Assembly: GCA_022750295.1 (NCBI GenBank)
Contig: JAKIVZ010000001.1
Coordinates: 69,651 to 133,650, forward strand
Source: Candidatus Lutacidiplasma silvani
Lineage (GTDB): Archaea > Thermoplasmatota > Thermoplasmata > Lutacidiplasmatales > UBA184
Length of the DNA stretch: 64,000 nt
Reading direction: 5' to 3'
Shown here: positions 17,436 to 24,263 of the stretch, piece by piece
Layout of the letters: every line of letters begins with the position of its first letter
Numbering within the stretch: position 1 is the first letter of the stretch
The notes under the pieces: generated by a model
Databases searched by the model: none
Told to the model about the DNA's origin: nothing
What the model saw: only the letters and a program-made list of their open reading frames with translations
Program-made: the position numbers and the translations under genes

Positions 17436-18704
17436 CTACGCCGAGGTTCCCGAAGTGTCCGGAGCGGCGGCCGCCGCGGGCGGGGTGTCGCTCCCGGCCG
17501 GCGCCGCGGGGGCAGGGTGAGACCGGGCCGTGAGACTCCCGGTGTTGTCGGCCTGCCGCCAATCGACGGTGGGTAGGACCACGTGCCGACGGGCCTCGAT
17601 GCGGCGCCGGAACCGGATCAGGTCCCGGAAGATCTCCCGGAGGACGTCCTCGAGGTTCCGAGTCCGCTTGTACCCGAGCGCCGGAAGGTGCTCGTGGATC
17701 GGGTTGTAGTAGTGTTGCTCGGCCTCGACCCGGGGGTCGGGCGGGTGCTCGATCCGCGGGTTCAGGCCGAGGTCCCGCGCGACCCGATGCGTCAGTTCCG
17801 CGAGGTCGTTCACCGAGTACGCCGCGTCGAACTGGTTGAACACCCGGTACTCCGACGACTTCGGGGGATTCTCGACGGCGATGCGGAGCGACTGGACCGA
17901 ATCCTCGAGAGCGATGAAGCCGCGGATCTGGCCGCCCCGGCCGTACGGGGTGATCGGGAGGCCGAGGACCGCCTCGACCGCGAACCGGTTCAGGGCCGTG
18001 CCCCAGGTCTCGTCGAAGTCGAACCGCGTGAGGAGGGCGTCGTCGGTGATCTCGGGGGTCCGGGTCCCGTAGATGACCCCCTGCATCACGTCGGTCGACT
18101 TGAGCCCCCAGATCTTGGTCGCGAACATCACGTCGCCGGAGTCGAACACCTTGCTCCAGTGGTACCACGAGCCGGCCTGGCGAGGGAACGGGAGGTGGTC
18201 GCGCTTGCCGTGGAAGTCGACGTCGAAGAACCCCTCGGGGATGTCGACGTTCGGCGTCCCGTATTCGCCCATCGTCCCCATCTTCACGAGGTGGGTCTCG
18301 GGCGATGCCTCGCGGATCGCGTAGAGGAGGTGGAGGGTCCCGGTGATGTTCTCGACCTGCGTGCGGACCGCGTGGTCGACGTCGATCATCGAGTACGGGG
18401 CGCTCCGCTGCTCGGCGAGGTGGACGATCGCGTCGGGCTTCTCGCGCCGGACGACATCGAGGAGGAACGGGTACTTCGCGAGGTCCCCCTTGTAGAACTG
18501 GATCGTCTTGCCGAGGAGCTTCTTCGCCGCCTCCTGCCGCTTCGGGAACGACGCGATCGGGGTGGCGGACCAGCTTCCGACCTCCTTCACCCGCTTCCGG
18601 GTGACGAAGTTGTCGATCCCCACGACGTCGTGCCCGCGCCGCGCCAGGTGGAGGGCGAGCGGCCAGCCGGAGTATCCGTCGATCCCCGTGATGAGGACCT
18701 TCAT
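17436..18704 (-). CDS. agl3: UDP-sulfoquinovose synthase (Agl3/SQD1 family)
   Basis: 422 residues. Extended SDR: 'ITGIDGYSGWPLALHLA' (NAD-binding), 'IVHLAEQRSAPYSMID', 'KMGTMGEYGTPNVDIPEG', 'SWYHWSKVFDS' (Tyr-x3-Lys), 'VIYGTRT', 'RPxGG-type YGRGGQIRGFI' and 'VFNQFDAAYSVNDLAE', 'RVEAEQHYYNP'. These wordings are specific to SQD1/SqdB/Agl3, which convert UDP-glucose and sulfite to UDP-sulfoquinovose. In Sulfolobus, Agl3 supplies sulfoquinovose for N-glycans of S-layer proteins; the GT4 genes beside it point the same way here. The last ~25 residues are an Ala/Pro-rich tail. Promoter box 18727-18736. Confidence 0.93.
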   Translation of the reverse strand: MKVLITGIDGYSGWPLALHLARRGHDVVGIDNFVTRKRVKEVGSWSATPIASFPKRQEAAKKLLGKTIQFYKGDLAKYPFLLDVVRREKPDAIVHLAEQRSAPYSMIDVDHAVRTQVENITGTLHLLYAIREASPETHLVKMGTMGEYGTPNVDIPEGFFDVDFHGKRDHLPFPRQAGSWYHWSKVFDSGDVMFATKIWGLKSTDVMQGVIYGTRTPEITDDALLTRFDFDETWGTALNRFAVEAVLGLPITPYGRGGQIRGFIALEDSVQSLRIAVENPPKSSEYRVFNQFDAAYSVNDLAELTHRVARDLGLNPRIEHPPDPRVEAEQHYYNPIHEHLPALGYKRTRNLEDVLREIFRDLIRFRRRIEARRHVVLPTVDWRQADNTGSLTARSHPAPAAPAGSDTPPAAAAAPDTSGTSA

Positions 18705-18726
18705 CGGGCGCGTATCGGCGACCGTC

Positions 18727-18736
18727 CGTATTTACG
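18727..18736 (-). promoter_or_regulatory. TATA-like box for the agl3 operon
   Basis: The minus strand reads CGTAAATACGG, about 28 nt before the ATG at 18704. This is consistent with a leaderless transcript starting the glycan operon. Confidence 0.55.
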
Positions 18737-18764
18737 TCTGCGGGCGCCCGGGTCCGCGATGGGC

Positions 18765-19550
18765 TCAGAGTTCGATGGTGCCGTCGAGGTAGAAGACGCA
18801 AGACCCCTCGAGCTCGACCCGGTCGGGGCCGACTCGGCACACCATCTCGCCGCCCCGGGCGGAGAGCTGGGCGGCGCGGAGTTCGGTCTTCCCGAGCCGC
18901 GACGCCCAGAACGGCGCCAGCATACAGTGCGCGCTCCCGGTCACGGGATCTTCCGGGATTCCCTTCGCGGGGGCGAAGTACCGGCTCACAAAGTCGAACG
19001 AACCGCCCCCGGGCGCGGTCACGATCAGTCCGTCCCGGTCGAGCCGAGCGATCGCCGGGATGTCCGGGGCGAGCGCCCGCACCGCCTTCGCGTCGGCGAG
19101 GAGGGCGAGGTAGTTGAATTCGTCCGCGTGGACCTCGACCGGTTTCACCCCGATGACCGAGCGGATTTCCTCCGACGCCGGGACCCGCTTCGACGGGAGC
19201 GACGGGAAATCCATGACATACTTCGCGCCCGCCCGAGCAACGGTCAGGAGCCCGCTCGCCGTGTGGAACACGACCCGATCCCGCTGGGGCTCGAGGCGCT
19301 CCATCACGACCGCCGCGCTCGCCAGCGTCGCGTGCCCGCAGAGGGGAACCTCAGTCGTCGGAGTGAACCACCGAAGGCGATAGTCCGCCCCGTCCCGTAC
19401 GAGGAACGCGGTCTCGGCCAGGTTGTTCTCGGACGCGATCGCCTGAAGGTCGGGGTCCGGAAGGAAGCGATCGAGCGGAACGACCGCCGCCGGATTTCCG
19501 GCGTAGCGTTGCGTTGTGAACGCGTCGAGCTGGAAGAGGGACGCTCGCAT
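18765..19550 (-). CDS. PhzF family isomerase/epimerase-like protein
   Basis: 261 residues. PhzF/DapF-fold signatures: 'FQLDAFTTQRYAGNPAAVV', 'ASENNLAETAFLV' (with the catalytic Glu), 'RWFTPTTEVPLCGHATLASA' and 'EDPVTGSAHCMLAPFWASRLG'. PhzF itself isomerises an intermediate of phenazine synthesis, but most archaeal homologues are of unknown substrate. Apparently monocistronic: it has its own upstream region and ends 60 bases before the agl3 promoter region. Function beyond the family is unknown. Confidence 0.9.
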   Translation of the reverse strand: MRASLFQLDAFTTQRYAGNPAAVVPLDRFLPDPDLQAIASENNLAETAFLVRDGADYRLRWFTPTTEVPLCGHATLASAAVVMERLEPQRDRVVFHTASGLLTVARAGAKYVMDFPSLPSKRVPASEEIRSVIGVKPVEVHADEFNYLALLADAKAVRALAPDIPAIARLDRDGLIVTAPGGGSFDFVSRYFAPAKGIPEDPVTGSAHCMLAPFWASRLGKTELRAAQLSARGGEMVCRVGPDRVELEGSCVFYLDGTIEL

Positions 19551-19625
19551 CGTGGGCCTCGGACCGACCGAACGGTGGCGGAGTATTAGCGGGTCGTCCG
19601 GCCGATCCGCCGGGCCGGAGTGGCG

Positions 19626-20290
19626 TCAGGTCAGCTGCGGCGGTCGGTGGACCCACCGCTCGACGAAACGGACCGCGCCGACGGCCGTGAGCGCCGCGGC
19701 GGGGGCGGCCAGGAAGTAGACCCACAGGTCCCCGTACGTTCCAGAGAGGAGCGCCGGCGCCAGCGAACGGGCCGGATTCAACGGACTTCCCGTGGATGGT
19801 CCGGTCACGAGGGTTGAGAGGGCGACGGCGAGTCCCGGCCACGTTGGCCCCCACCGTCCGACGCCCGTCCCCCTGCGGACCTGGCCGAATACCGTGACGA
19901 TGCAGAGAAACGGGAAGGCGAACTCGGTCCAGAAAACGGCGACCGGCGCGTTCGTCGCCGGAATCGTCGCGCCGACGTGGGCGCGAGTCCCGAGGAGGAC
20001 AGCCACCGCCCGACCCGGCGATCGCCCCGACGACCTGGGCTCCGACGTGCCAGGGAAGCTCGCTGGGCGGCAATCGACGGTCGGCGACACGCGCGAGGCT
20101 CACGACCGGATTCCGGTGGGTGCCGGAAATCGAGGCGAACGCGACCACCGGGATTGTCACGGCGACGAACCACGCGATTGCGAGGAGGGGAAACCGGGCG
20201 GACCCGACTCCCACCGTCGCCACCAACGCCCCCGTTCCGATCCCCACGAGGAGGCCGGTCCCCACGAGTTCCGAGACGAGTCGCGAGATC
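19626..20290 (-). pseudogene. Aquaporin (MIP/AqpS-like) with frameshift
   Basis: The first half (about 20290-20015, 'LVSELVGTGLLVGIGTGALVAT', then 'SGTHRNPVVSLARV') and second half (about 20010-19626, 'FWTEFAFPFLCIVTVFGQV', 'SPLNPARSLAPALLSG') are in different frames of the minus strand. Joined, they make a six-helix major intrinsic protein with two pore motifs, NPV and NPA. The frame change falls near 20005-20020 in a GC-rich run. The first half has no ATG; GTG at 20265 or an ArsC fusion are possible starts. Beside an ArsC-like gene, the family match is AqpS, the aquaglyceroporin that exports arsenite in some arsenic operons. Real decay or an assembly indel cannot be told apart here. Confidence 0.72.
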
Positions 20291-20693
20291 CGAGCTCCGC
20301 CCGGAGAGCGCCGGCCCGCGCACGAATCGAATCCCGGTCGGCCCGGTACCCGTCGTCGTCGAGCCCCGCCGGATCCGGGAGCCCCCAGTCCCGCGGCCGG
20401 ATCGCGGCGAGATTGGCGGGGCAGCTCGCATCGTCGAGACACCCCATCGTGACCACGACGTGCGCGAACGGCAGCTGGTCCGGTCGGAGTTCCTGGAGAC
20501 GGTGCCTTGGGAGGGCGAGACCGATCTCGTGGAGGATCCGTTCGGTCCGCGGGTTCGGGTGGGTCGCCGGTCTCGTCCCGGCGGAGTCGGCGACCCAGCC
20601 CGCGGGCGGGTTCGCGTGGAAGATTGCCTCGGCCATCAACGACCGCGCGGCGTTCTCCCCGCAGATGAACAGCACCCGTCGTTCGGCGTTCAC
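20157..20693 (-). CDS. arsC: ArsC-like arsenate reductase (low-molecular-weight phosphatase fold)
   Basis: GTG start at 20693, overlapping the TGA of the small Cys-rich ORF (GTGA). 'RRVLFICGENAARSLMAEAIF' holds the C-x5-R phosphate-binding loop (C-G-E-N-A-A-R); 'DSAGTRPATHPNP' and 'VVVTMGC...DWGLPDP' (acid Asp) follow as in thioredoxin-coupled ArsC/LMW phosphatases. The conserved domain ends at 'SIRARAGALRAEL' (about 20280); the remaining ~40 residues to the stop at 20157 overlap the aquaporin coding region in another frame and are probably not native. So the gene either lost its stop or was fused to the aquaporin. Predicted to reduce arsenate to arsenite in the cytoplasm. Confidence 0.82.
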   Translation of the reverse strand: MNAERRVLFICGENAARSLMAEAIFHANPPAGWVADSAGTRPATHPNPRTERILHEIGLALPRHRLQELRPDQLPFAHVVVTMGCLDDASCPANLAAIRPRDWGLPDPAGLDDDGYRADRDSIRARAGALRAELGSRDSSRNSWGPASSWGSERGRWWRRWESGPPGFPSSQSRGSSP

Positions 20694-20779
20694 GCGCTCC
20701 GGCAGCAGCTTGGCTGGCTTGGGACGTCGCGGCAGTCGCACTGGCAACAGCAGCAGCAACACCCCTTGCATTCGCTCAC
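20690..20779 (-). CDS. 29-residue cysteine-rich peptide (metallothionein-like)
   Basis: GTG at 20779 preceded by GGAGGTG (20790-20784), a good ribosome-binding site four bases away. The peptide begins MSEC, has a run of six consecutive Cys (residues 7-12), then CQ-C-D-C spacing (C14, C16) and a final CC (25-26): 11 Cys in 29 residues. Its TGA overlaps the GTG of arsC, implying translational coupling. The ORF is missed by length cut-offs. Position behind a palindromic operator and before arsC suggests a thiolate binder, chaperone or buffer for As(III) or another soft metal. No homologous family is known to me; the coding call rests on the RBS, the overlap and the composition. Confidence 0.65.
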   Translation of the reverse strand: MSECKGCCCCCCQCDCRDVPSQPSCCRSA

Positions 20780-20793
20780 GGTGCACCTCCGCC

Positions 20794-20812
20794 CACTTCA
20801 AAGAGTGAAGTG
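20794..20812. promoter_or_regulatory. Palindromic operator in shared divergent ars promoter
   Basis: Perfect inverted repeat CACTTCA-AAGAG-TGAAGTG. The adjacent CATAAGG (20814-20820; CCTTATG on the minus strand) is a TATA-like element lying 26 nt before the regulator GTG (20841) and 25-30 nt before the ribosome-binding site of the Cys-rich peptide. A dimeric repressor bound here would cover the start region of the ars transcript and abut the TATA box for both directions. The HxlR-type protein at 20841 is the obvious candidate ligand. Confidence 0.7.
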
Positions 20813-20840
20813 TCATAAGGCGCCGCTACGTACGTCCGAA

Positions 20841-21233
20841 GTGGAGCGGGAGTGCTGCGACGGGGTGTACCAATGTCCGTGTCCGCCCGTCGGTCTCATC
20901 GATGTCGTGGGCAAGAAGTGGGCGATGTGCGTCGTCTCGCTGCTCGGCTGGAATGGCGAGCTTCGCTTCGGCCCGATCCAGCGGTCGCTCCCGCGCGTCA
21001 GTCCCGCGACGCTGACGGCCACCCTGCGGGCTCTCGAGCGGGAGCGGCTGATCCGACGCTCGTCGTCCGGCGTGGCGCGCGGCTCTCCGGTCTCCTACGG
21101 GTTGACGACCCGAGGGACCGAACTGTACCGAAATCTTCTCCCGCTCGCCGGGTGGCTTCGAAATCCCACTCCCGGCCGTCGACCGGTCGTCCCGACGGCC
21201 GTCTCACCGCGGCAACACGGACGAACGGCTTAA
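20841..21233 (+). CDS. HxlR-family winged-helix regulator with N-terminal Cys cluster
   Basis: 130 residues, GTG start 27 nt after a TATA-like CATAAGG, so probably leaderless. Core: 'LIDVVGKKWAMCVVSLLG', 'RFGPIQRSLPRVSPATLTATLRALE', 'LIRRSS' wing and 'YGLTTRGTELYRNLLPLAGWL', the HxlR (DUF24) winged-helix pattern. The N-terminus carries C5, C6, C12 and C14 ('ECCDGVYQCPCPP'), plus a Cys in the first helix. HxlR-type sensors such as YodB use an N-terminal Cys for redox or electrophile sensing; here the clustering and the divergent arsC suggest As(III) or metal sensing (inference). It replaces the usual ArsR/SmtB repressor of arsenic operons. Confidence 0.85.
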   Translation: MERECCDGVYQCPCPPVGLIDVVGKKWAMCVVSLLGWNGELRFGPIQRSLPRVSPATLTATLRALERERLIRRSSSGVARGSPVSYGLTTRGTELYRNLLPLAGWLRNPTPGRRPVVPTAVSPRQHGRTA

Positions 21234-21267
21234 GCCCGGGGCGGACTCCGACCCGGGGAGGGGAACC

Positions 21268-22050
21268 GTGGTCGCCGAGCTCGACGAACTGAAGATCGTC
21301 GATACTCGCGACGAGTCGCTCAAGGGGGCGATGATGGTCATCGGGTTCCCGACGCACGGGCTCGTCGGCTCCGTCGCGGCCTCGTACCTGGTCCACGCGC
21401 TCGACATGACCAACATCGCGTACATGATCAGCGAGGAGTTTCCCCCGACCGTTATCATGGAGGAGGGGGTCGTCAGCGCCCCCGTCCGGTTCTACGCCTC
21501 CAAGGTCGTCTGCGGCGTCGACCGCCGGTGCGAGCAGCTCGTCGTCGGGATGTCCGACATCCAACCCCCCGCCGAGATGCTGAACCGGCTCTCCCGGCTC
21601 CTGCTCGACTGGGCCGAAGCGAAGGGGATCGAACTTCTCGTCGCCGTCGAGGGCCAGCCGATGGACGAGGAGCTTCGGGCCGACGCCCGCGTGGTGGCGA
21701 TGGCGAACCGGGCGGCCGCCCCGCTCCTCGCGAAGTACCACTTCGAGCCGGCGAACGGCGTCGTGACGGGGTTCGCCGGGGGGCTCCTGCTGAGCGCGAT
21801 CGGGCGCCAGATCCCCGTCCTCTGCCTCGTCGCCCAGGCCCACAAGGACTACCCCGATGCCCGCGCGGCGGCGAAGGTGATCGAGACGATCAACCCGCTC
21901 GTGCCGATGCTCGTCCTCGACACGAAACCGCTCCGCGAGAAGGCCCAGGAGATCGAGGGCGAGGTCCGTCACACCCTCTCCCAGCAACAGCAGTCGATGG
22001 CGAAGATGCGCACGGCCGAGCCATCGGGGCCGGGTGAGATGTATCGCTGA
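21268..22050 (+). CDS. PAC2 (proteasome assembly chaperone 2) family protein
   Basis: 260 residues, GTG start. PAC2 features: 'MMVIGFPTHGLVGSVAASYLVHAL', 'YMISEEFPPTVIMEEG', 'EQLVVGMSDIQPPAEM', 'VEGQPMDEE' and 'VVTGFAGGLLLSAIGRQIPVLCLVAQAHKDYPDARAAAKVIETI'. Archaeal PAC2 proteins are related to eukaryotic proteasome assembly chaperones; some act as ATP-independent assembly factors, others are uncharacterised. The C-terminus has a Gln/Met-rich coiled segment. It starts a same-strand run with NAC and Dph2 and overlaps the next gene by 17 bases. Confidence 0.9.
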   Translation: MVAELDELKIVDTRDESLKGAMMVIGFPTHGLVGSVAASYLVHALDMTNIAYMISEEFPPTVIMEEGVVSAPVRFYASKVVCGVDRRCEQLVVGMSDIQPPAEMLNRLSRLLLDWAEAKGIELLVAVEGQPMDEELRADARVVAMANRAAAPLLAKYHFEPANGVVTGFAGGLLLSAIGRQIPVLCLVAQAHKDYPDARAAAKVIETINPLVPMLVLDTKPLREKAQEIEGEVRHTLSQQQQSMAKMRTAEPSGPGEMYR

Positions 22051-22540
22051 GTCCGCCGACCGATCCAACGTTTCCTCGCTCCCCGACGGCACGCCGGCGT
22101 TCGCTCTCCGGGGATTCCGGCCGCACGACGTTCCGGTCGTCGCGGCGATCGTGGGCGAGGCGCTCCACGAGCACTACGACACCTCGCTCTACTTCTCGCT
22201 CAGCCAGCAATGGCCCGCCGGGTTCCTGATCGCCGTCGACGCGTCGGACATCCCCGTGGGGTTCCTCCTCGGGGTGAGCCAGGTCGAGGGCGAGGCGCGG
22301 GTCCTCATGTTCGCGGTCGACCGGATTTGGCGGACCCGCGGCGTCGGCACCGCCCTCATGTCGGAGTTCCTCGACCGGTGCCGCCACCGGGCGATGCGTC
22401 GGACGACGCTCGAGGTCCGGGTCTCGAACGTCTCCGCGATCCGGTTCTACACCCGGTTCCGGTTCGGGGTCACCGATCTGTTGCGCGGGTACTACTCCGA
22501 CGGGGAGAACGGGTACCAGATGGCCCGCGAGCTCCCGTAG
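22034..22540 (+). CDS. GNAT family N-acetyltransferase (RimI-like)
   Basis: 168 residues, GTG start overlapping the end of the PAC2 gene. GNAT motif A is 'VDRIWRTRGVGTALMSEFLDRC' (R-x-x-G-x-G/A), preceded by strands 'IPVGFLLGVSQ' and 'ARVLMFAV', followed by 'TTLEVRVSNVSAIRFYTRFRFGVTDLLRGYYSDGENGYQMAREL', the RimI-type C-terminus. Such enzymes acetylate N-termini of proteins. A longer N-terminal stretch 'ESADRSNVSSLPDGTPAF' may be untranslated if a later start is used. Substrate unknown; the neighbourhood fits protein maturation. Confidence 0.88.
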   Translation: MRCIAESADRSNVSSLPDGTPAFALRGFRPHDVPVVAAIVGEALHEHYDTSLYFSLSQQWPAGFLIAVDASDIPVGFLLGVSQVEGEARVLMFAVDRIWRTRGVGTALMSEFLDRCRHRAMRRTTLEVRVSNVSAIRFYTRFRFGVTDLLRGYYSDGENGYQMARELP

Positions 22541-22586
22541 GTCGGCCCCAAACCCTAAGCCCCCCGCCTGTCATTCCCGCCCATCC

Positions 22587-23813
22587 ATGCCAGGCGAGCG
22601 GCCAACAGTCCGTGAGTTGATGACCTCGAAGCCGATCACGCTCTCGACGGACGCCCCGCTCTCCCGCGCCCTCGGCGTGATGCGCGAAAAGGGGGTCCAC
22701 GAGGTCCCGGTCCTCCGGAACAACCGGTTGATCGGCCTCATCACGTTCGAGACGATTGCCCGCCGGACGAACCTCCCGTTCTCGACGAAGGTCGAGCATC
22801 TGCTGATGCTCCCTCCGCTGATCACCCCGACCACCACGTTCGCCGACGTCGCCGAGCAGCTGCTCGCCACGGGGCTCCGAGCGGCGCCGGTGGTCGGAAA
22901 GAAGGGGGAGCTCGTCGGGATCATCTCCCGGTCCGACCTCGTGCGGGCGATCCCGCAGATGGACGACCTCGCCGGCCACCTCGTCGAGCAGATCTCGAGC
23001 CCTCCGGGGCTCCTCATCCACGAGAACGAGTCGTGCGGGACGCTCCTCCACCAGATCCGGCTCCTCGAGGAACACCCGCTGCCGGTGATCGACGGAAAGG
23101 GACGGCTTGTCGGGGCGGTCGGGGTCGCCGACCTTGGACGGGTCCTCTGGCGCCCCACGGTGGGCGGAAAGAAGGACGCCGCCCGGCCGGGGAACGTCCT
23201 CAACGTCGAGGTCGGTTCGATCATGCACACGCCCCCCATCACGGTCCCCCCCGGAACGACGACCGGCGAGGCGGCCCTCCTGATGGCCCGCGAGAAGGTC
23301 TCGAGCGTCTTCGTGGTCGTGAACGGCCGCCCCACCGGCGTCGTCTCCCAGGGCGACCTCCTCGGGCTCGCCGTCGGGACGTCCGCGGACCCCGACGTCT
23401 CCGTGGAGGACGTCTACGTCCAGATCCACGGGGTCCGGGCGTCCGGCGACCCGTCGCTGCTGACCGAGATCGACCGGTTGATCGCGAAGTCGTTGAAGCA
23501 CATCGCCCGGAACACCCGGCCGATCCTGCTCAGCATCCACATCACGCCGCACGCGACGCACCGGGCGGGGGACGCGACCGTCCAGGCCCGGCTCCACACC
23601 GACCACGGGGTGTACCACGCGAGCGAGACCGGCTGGAACTTCTTCGCCTCGGTTCAGCAGGTGCTCGACGACCTGGTCGCCCAGACCCGGCGGGCGCGTG
23701 ACGAGCGTCGCACGCTCCGGCGACGGGGCGGTCGGGTCCCGGCCGAGGACGACGAGACCGCGGCGGACGGCGACCTCGAGGCGAAGATCCGCGCCGCGGC
23801 CGGCGAGGACTAG
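22587..23813 (+). CDS. Four-CBS protein with C-terminal HPF/YfiA-like domain
   Basis: 408 residues. Four CBS modules: ~8-65 ('MTSKPITLSTDAPLSRALGV'), ~66-130, ~131-200 and ~208-270 ('MHTPPITVPPGTTTGEAALL'). From ~278 a domain 'VQIHGVRASGDPSLLTEIDRLI', 'IHITPHATHRAG', 'VQARLHTDHGVYHASETGWNFFASVQQVLDDLVAQ' matches the S30AE/HPF beta-alpha pattern used by ribosome hibernation factors. A basic tail (RRARDERRTLRRRGGR) fits RNA contact. CBS tandems bind adenine nucleotides, so the protein may link energy charge to ribosome inactivation; this is inference. Next genes encode NAC and Dph2, also ribosome-linked. Confidence 0.85.
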   Translation: MPGERPTVRELMTSKPITLSTDAPLSRALGVMREKGVHEVPVLRNNRLIGLITFETIARRTNLPFSTKVEHLLMLPPLITPTTTFADVAEQLLATGLRAAPVVGKKGELVGIISRSDLVRAIPQMDDLAGHLVEQISSPPGLLIHENESCGTLLHQIRLLEEHPLPVIDGKGRLVGAVGVADLGRVLWRPTVGGKKDAARPGNVLNVEVGSIMHTPPITVPPGTTTGEAALLMAREKVSSVFVVVNGRPTGVVSQGDLLGLAVGTSADPDVSVEDVYVQIHGVRASGDPSLLTEIDRLIAKSLKHIARNTRPILLSIHITPHATHRAGDATVQARLHTDHGVYHASETGWNFFASVQQVLDDLVAQTRRARDERRTLRRRGGRVPAEDDETAADGDLEAKIRAAAGED

Positions 23814-23843
23814 GCGAATCGGCGCGGAGCGGAAGGAGCGACG

Positions 23844-24263
23844 ATGTTCCCCGGAGGGATGCGCAACCAGCGCCAGATGCAGATGGCCATGCGGAGGCTC
23901 GGCATGACGACCGAACCGGTCGACGACGTCGAGGAGGTCATCATCCGGACGAAGGACAAGGAGCACGTCTTCCGGGCGCCCGAGGTCACGATCCTCCAGG
24001 TCCAGGGCGTGAAGACGTACCAGGTCGTCGGCGAGCCCGAGGTCCGGGCGAGGACGGCCGGAAGCGCCGCGACGGCCCCGGCCGGAGCCGCTCCGGTGGC
24101 ACCCGCGGCTCCCAGCGGCCCGCCCGAGGAGGACGTCCAGCTCGTGATGGAGCAGGCCAACGTCGATCACGCGACCGCGGTGGACGCGCTCTCCGACTCC
24201 GACGGCCAACCGGCCGAGGCGATCCTGCAGCTCCTCTCGCGCCGGGGGCCCGGTGGCGGCTGA
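23844..24263 (+). CDS. nac: Nascent polypeptide-associated complex protein (aNAC)
   Basis: 139 residues. N-terminal basic 'MFPGGMRNQRQMQMAMRRLGM' (ribosome contact), NAC domain 'VEEVIIRTKDKEHVFRAPEVTILQVQG...TYQVVGEPEVR' (~25-70), an unusually long Ala/Pro linker (~72-95) and a C-terminal UBA domain 'EEDVQLVMEQANVDHATAVDALSDSDGQPAEAILQLL'. Archaeal NAC is a homodimer at the ribosome exit tunnel. It overlaps the start of the Nudix-Dph2 gene by 11 bases, so the two are probably co-translated. Confidence 0.95.
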   Translation: MFPGGMRNQRQMQMAMRRLGMTTEPVDDVEEVIIRTKDKEHVFRAPEVTILQVQGVKTYQVVGEPEVRARTAGSAATAPAGAAPVAPAAPSGPPEEDVQLVMEQANVDHATAVDALSDSDGQPAEAILQLLSRRGPGGG

